Source: Bacteroidales bacterium
Lineage (GTDB): Bacteria; Bacteroidota; Bacteroidia; Bacteroidales; TTA-H9
Direction of reading: 5' to 3'
DNA: 64,000 bases
Assembly: GCA_028689615.1 (NCBI GenBank)
Contig: JAQVCV010000007.1
Coordinates: 33,881-97,880 of the forward strand
The notes under the pieces were generated by a model that made no database searches, was not told where the DNA came from, and worked only from the letters and a program-made list of their open reading frames with translations. The stretch's first letter is position 1. The number at the start of each line of letters is the position of its first letter. Position numbers and translations under genes: made by a program. Below, piece by piece: positions 62,630 through 64,000 of the stretch.

Positions 62630-63574
62630 ATGACCGACAACCAACAACAGGAAACCTTGATGATCGGCAGGATCGTTGGTTTCGCACAACGGCACAACGC
62701 CCTTATCGGCACTTTTGCCCCGCTGGCCACCCTCTTCGCCAAGGTGGGAACCAACCACGGGCTGCTCCAAAGCAACCATGCCATCCAACTGGGCGACCGC
62801 AAGGCCATTGGCCTCGAAAAAGAGCAGATGAAAACCACCTACACGGCTCACCTCAACACGCTCCTCACCCGCTCGGCAGGTTACTTCAACTTCGCCCAAA
62901 AACCCGCCGAAGCGCAGCAATGCCATTCGCTGCTGTCGCGGCTGCCGGCCCTGCAAGAGAACGACCTGATAGCCGTGGCCGAAACCTACATGGCCATCGT
63001 CACCCCACACCTCACCGACCTTGCAGCAGTGAAAATCACCGCCGACCGCCTCGCCCTGCTCACCAGCCAGCGCGACACGCTGCGCAACCTGATGCTGTCG
63101 GTGGCCTCGGCCCGCTACGAGTCGGTGCAGGCCACGGCCACCATCGGCCTGCTGCTCCGCGACACCAAGCGGCTGCTTCGCGACGAGCTCGACCTGCTGA
63201 TGGAGGCTGTAGCCGACGAGACCCCCGAGGTACTCGCCGAATACGAAGCACTGCGCAAGGTGAGCTACCGCCGCCGCAAGAAACCGGTGGAGCCCGAAGA
63301 GGCCGATCCCACCGTGGCCACGGCCACCGTGAAGGTGGTGGATGCCACCAACGGCGAGCCCATAGTTGGTGCCACCCTGGCCCTCGACGACCAGCCCGTG
63401 AACGACGTAACCGACGAGTACGGCGAAATTGACCTCGACAACCTCACCCTCACCCAACACGAGTTCACCGCCACCGCCGACGGCTACCAGGCGGCGACGC
63501 TGCAAGGCGCCACCACCCAGGGCGGCGAGGATTACGTGTTTGAATTGGGATTGGAGCCGGAGGGGAGCAGTTGA
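62630..63574 (+). CDS. GC-rich helical protein with C-terminal carboxypeptidase-regulatory-like domain
   Basis: A 314-residue protein from ATG 62630; an in-frame ATG at 62603 is also possible, and the longest frame (62549) overlaps the -7 box. Residues 1-225 are mostly helical with no known motif. A linker of RRRKKPVEPEEADP leads to a beta-rich domain (ATVKVVDATNGEPIVGATLALDD, ATADGYQAATLQG) that resembles CarboxypepD_reg-like folds. There is no signal peptide. Codons strongly favour C at the third position, unlike its neighbours, which suggests transfer or special selection. Role unknown. Confidence 0.65.
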   Translation: MTDNQQQETLMIGRIVGFAQRHNALIGTFAPLATLFAKVGTNHGLLQSNHAIQLGDRKAIGLEKEQMKTTYTAHLNTLLTRSAGYFNFAQKPAEAQQCHSLLSRLPALQENDLIAVAETYMAIVTPHLTDLAAVKITADRLALLTSQRDTLRNLMLSVASARYESVQATATIGLLLRDTKRLLRDELDLLMEAVADETPEVLAEYEALRKVSYRRRKKPVEPEEADPTVATATVKVVDATNGEPIVGATLALDDQPVNDVTDEYGEIDLDNLTLTQHEFTATADGYQAATLQGATTQGGEDYVFELGLEPEGSS

Positions 63575-63592
63575 TGCCACACCATATTATAG

Positions 63593-63874
63593 ATGTATAA
63601 TGCCATGAAAAACGGAATCGTTCACCGGTTGGGTCAGGCACCTGAGGCTGCTGCTTGGAATGGAGCGGGGTGTAGCTGCGATTGGGTGGTAGAGATAAAA
63701 CGCACCCAAGGTGTTGTTATACGTCCGGATTGGGATTATAACAGCCCTTTTGGTGTGCATATAACCAATTGTAAACGTTTAAATTCGGATCATGTAATTT
63801 TTGCCATGCGTGTTAAGTGCTTGGCGAATAGTGCAGAACAAAGAAAACGTGACAAACTTGCGGATATTTACTAG
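63593..63874 (+). CDS. Short orphan ORF of unknown function
   Basis: A 93-residue frame, 19 bp after the GC-rich gene. It contains GCSCDWVVEIKRTQGVVIRPDWDYNSPFGVH and shows no family I recognise. It could be a fragment or a real small gene; the composition is ordinary. The rest to 64000 holds a TATATTTG at 63918-63925, maybe the promoter of the next gene. Confidence 0.3.
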   Translation: MYNAMKNGIVHRLGQAPEAAAWNGAGCSCDWVVEIKRTQGVVIRPDWDYNSPFGVHITNCKRLNSDHVIFAMRVKCLANSAEQRKRDKLADIY

Positions 63875-64000
63875 TTAGCGGCTATATTACAACCGACCGT
63901 GCTAAACAGAAAGTTCATATATTTGCAGACACAAAAAATTAAGTAAAGACAGAATGTAAAAAATAATTTCTTTCAGACATATCAGAACAACAACCGCAAA

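Noticed and set aside
62591..63580. A 329-residue open frame on the minus strand
   Set aside because: Shadow of the GC-rich gene; high third-position C/G removes stop codons on the other strand. The plus-strand frame has a promoter and a recognisable domain.

Overview
The window looks like chromosome from a member of the Bacteroidota, probably Bacteroidales or a related order. Three things point there. Many start regions carry the Bacteroidota promoter pattern (a TTTG-like -33 box and TAnnTTTG at -7), and few genes have a clear Shine-Dalgarno site. The gene content also fits: GldH-like lipoprotein, fused CcoNO oxidase, a second EF-G, a CcoI/CcoS/CcoNO/CcoQ/CcoP set and paired Wzc kinases. Finally, there is no sign of a phage or insertion sequence. 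No species can be named from the sequence alone.

Layout. (1) 165-6198, minus: a three-gene flavin/iron-sulfur NAD(P)H oxidoreductase (NuoE-like, NuoF-like, and a NuoG-like protein with an inserted GltD-type module). (2) 6291-10550, minus: a 1419-residue protein with three GAF-like repeats, two receiver-like domains and a PEP-synthase-type ATP-grasp domain, divergent from gdhA. (3) 12254-20969, minus: a tightly packed polysaccharide/O-antigen operon (DUF4340 protein, acyltransferase, flippase, four glycosyltransferases, ligase/polymerase). (4) 21076-32003: housekeeping genes on both strands (hydrolase, tatC, RuvC-like nuclease, trmN6, rimM, ureohydrolase-like, topA, miaB, ppa). (5) 32282-40761, plus: exopolysaccharide export with two Wzc-type kinases flanking a Wza-type lipoprotein, then cysD-cysN. 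(6) 40786-41818: MreD-like and GldH-like genes. (7) 41998-51507, plus: a respiratory block with an Fe-S protein, NrfD-like quinol protein and cytochrome c, followed by the cbb3 oxidase copper ATPase, ccoS, ccoNO, ccoQ and ccoP. (8) 51856-61234: EF-G2-like factor, EamA transporter, tRNA-Pro, TerB-like protein, purE, hpt, a tandem adenylate kinase, obgE, PAP2 phosphatase and tilS. (9) 61235-64000: an accessory region with a 31-unit 21-bp repeat tract, two copies of a 75-bp double-palindrome repeat, a GC-rich gene of unknown role and an orphan ORF.

How it fits together. Block 7 is a microaerobic respiratory chain: quinol would be oxidised by the NrfD/Fe-S/cytochrome c module and electrons passed to the cbb3 oxidase. 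The oxidase subunit gene is interrupted by a TGA exactly where the family has a conserved Trp codon, which is the most striking single observation here. Blocks 3 and 5 together supply surface polysaccharide synthesis and export; the adjacent sulfate-activation genes may serve cysteine synthesis or polymer sulfation. Block 1 and gdhA both handle NAD(P)H and ammonia/nitrogen redox balance.

Start choices. In several genes (tatC, topA, hpt, ppa and others) a -7 box lies inside the longest possible reading frame, so a shorter start was chosen. All functional statements rest on motifs read by eye; no database search was run.
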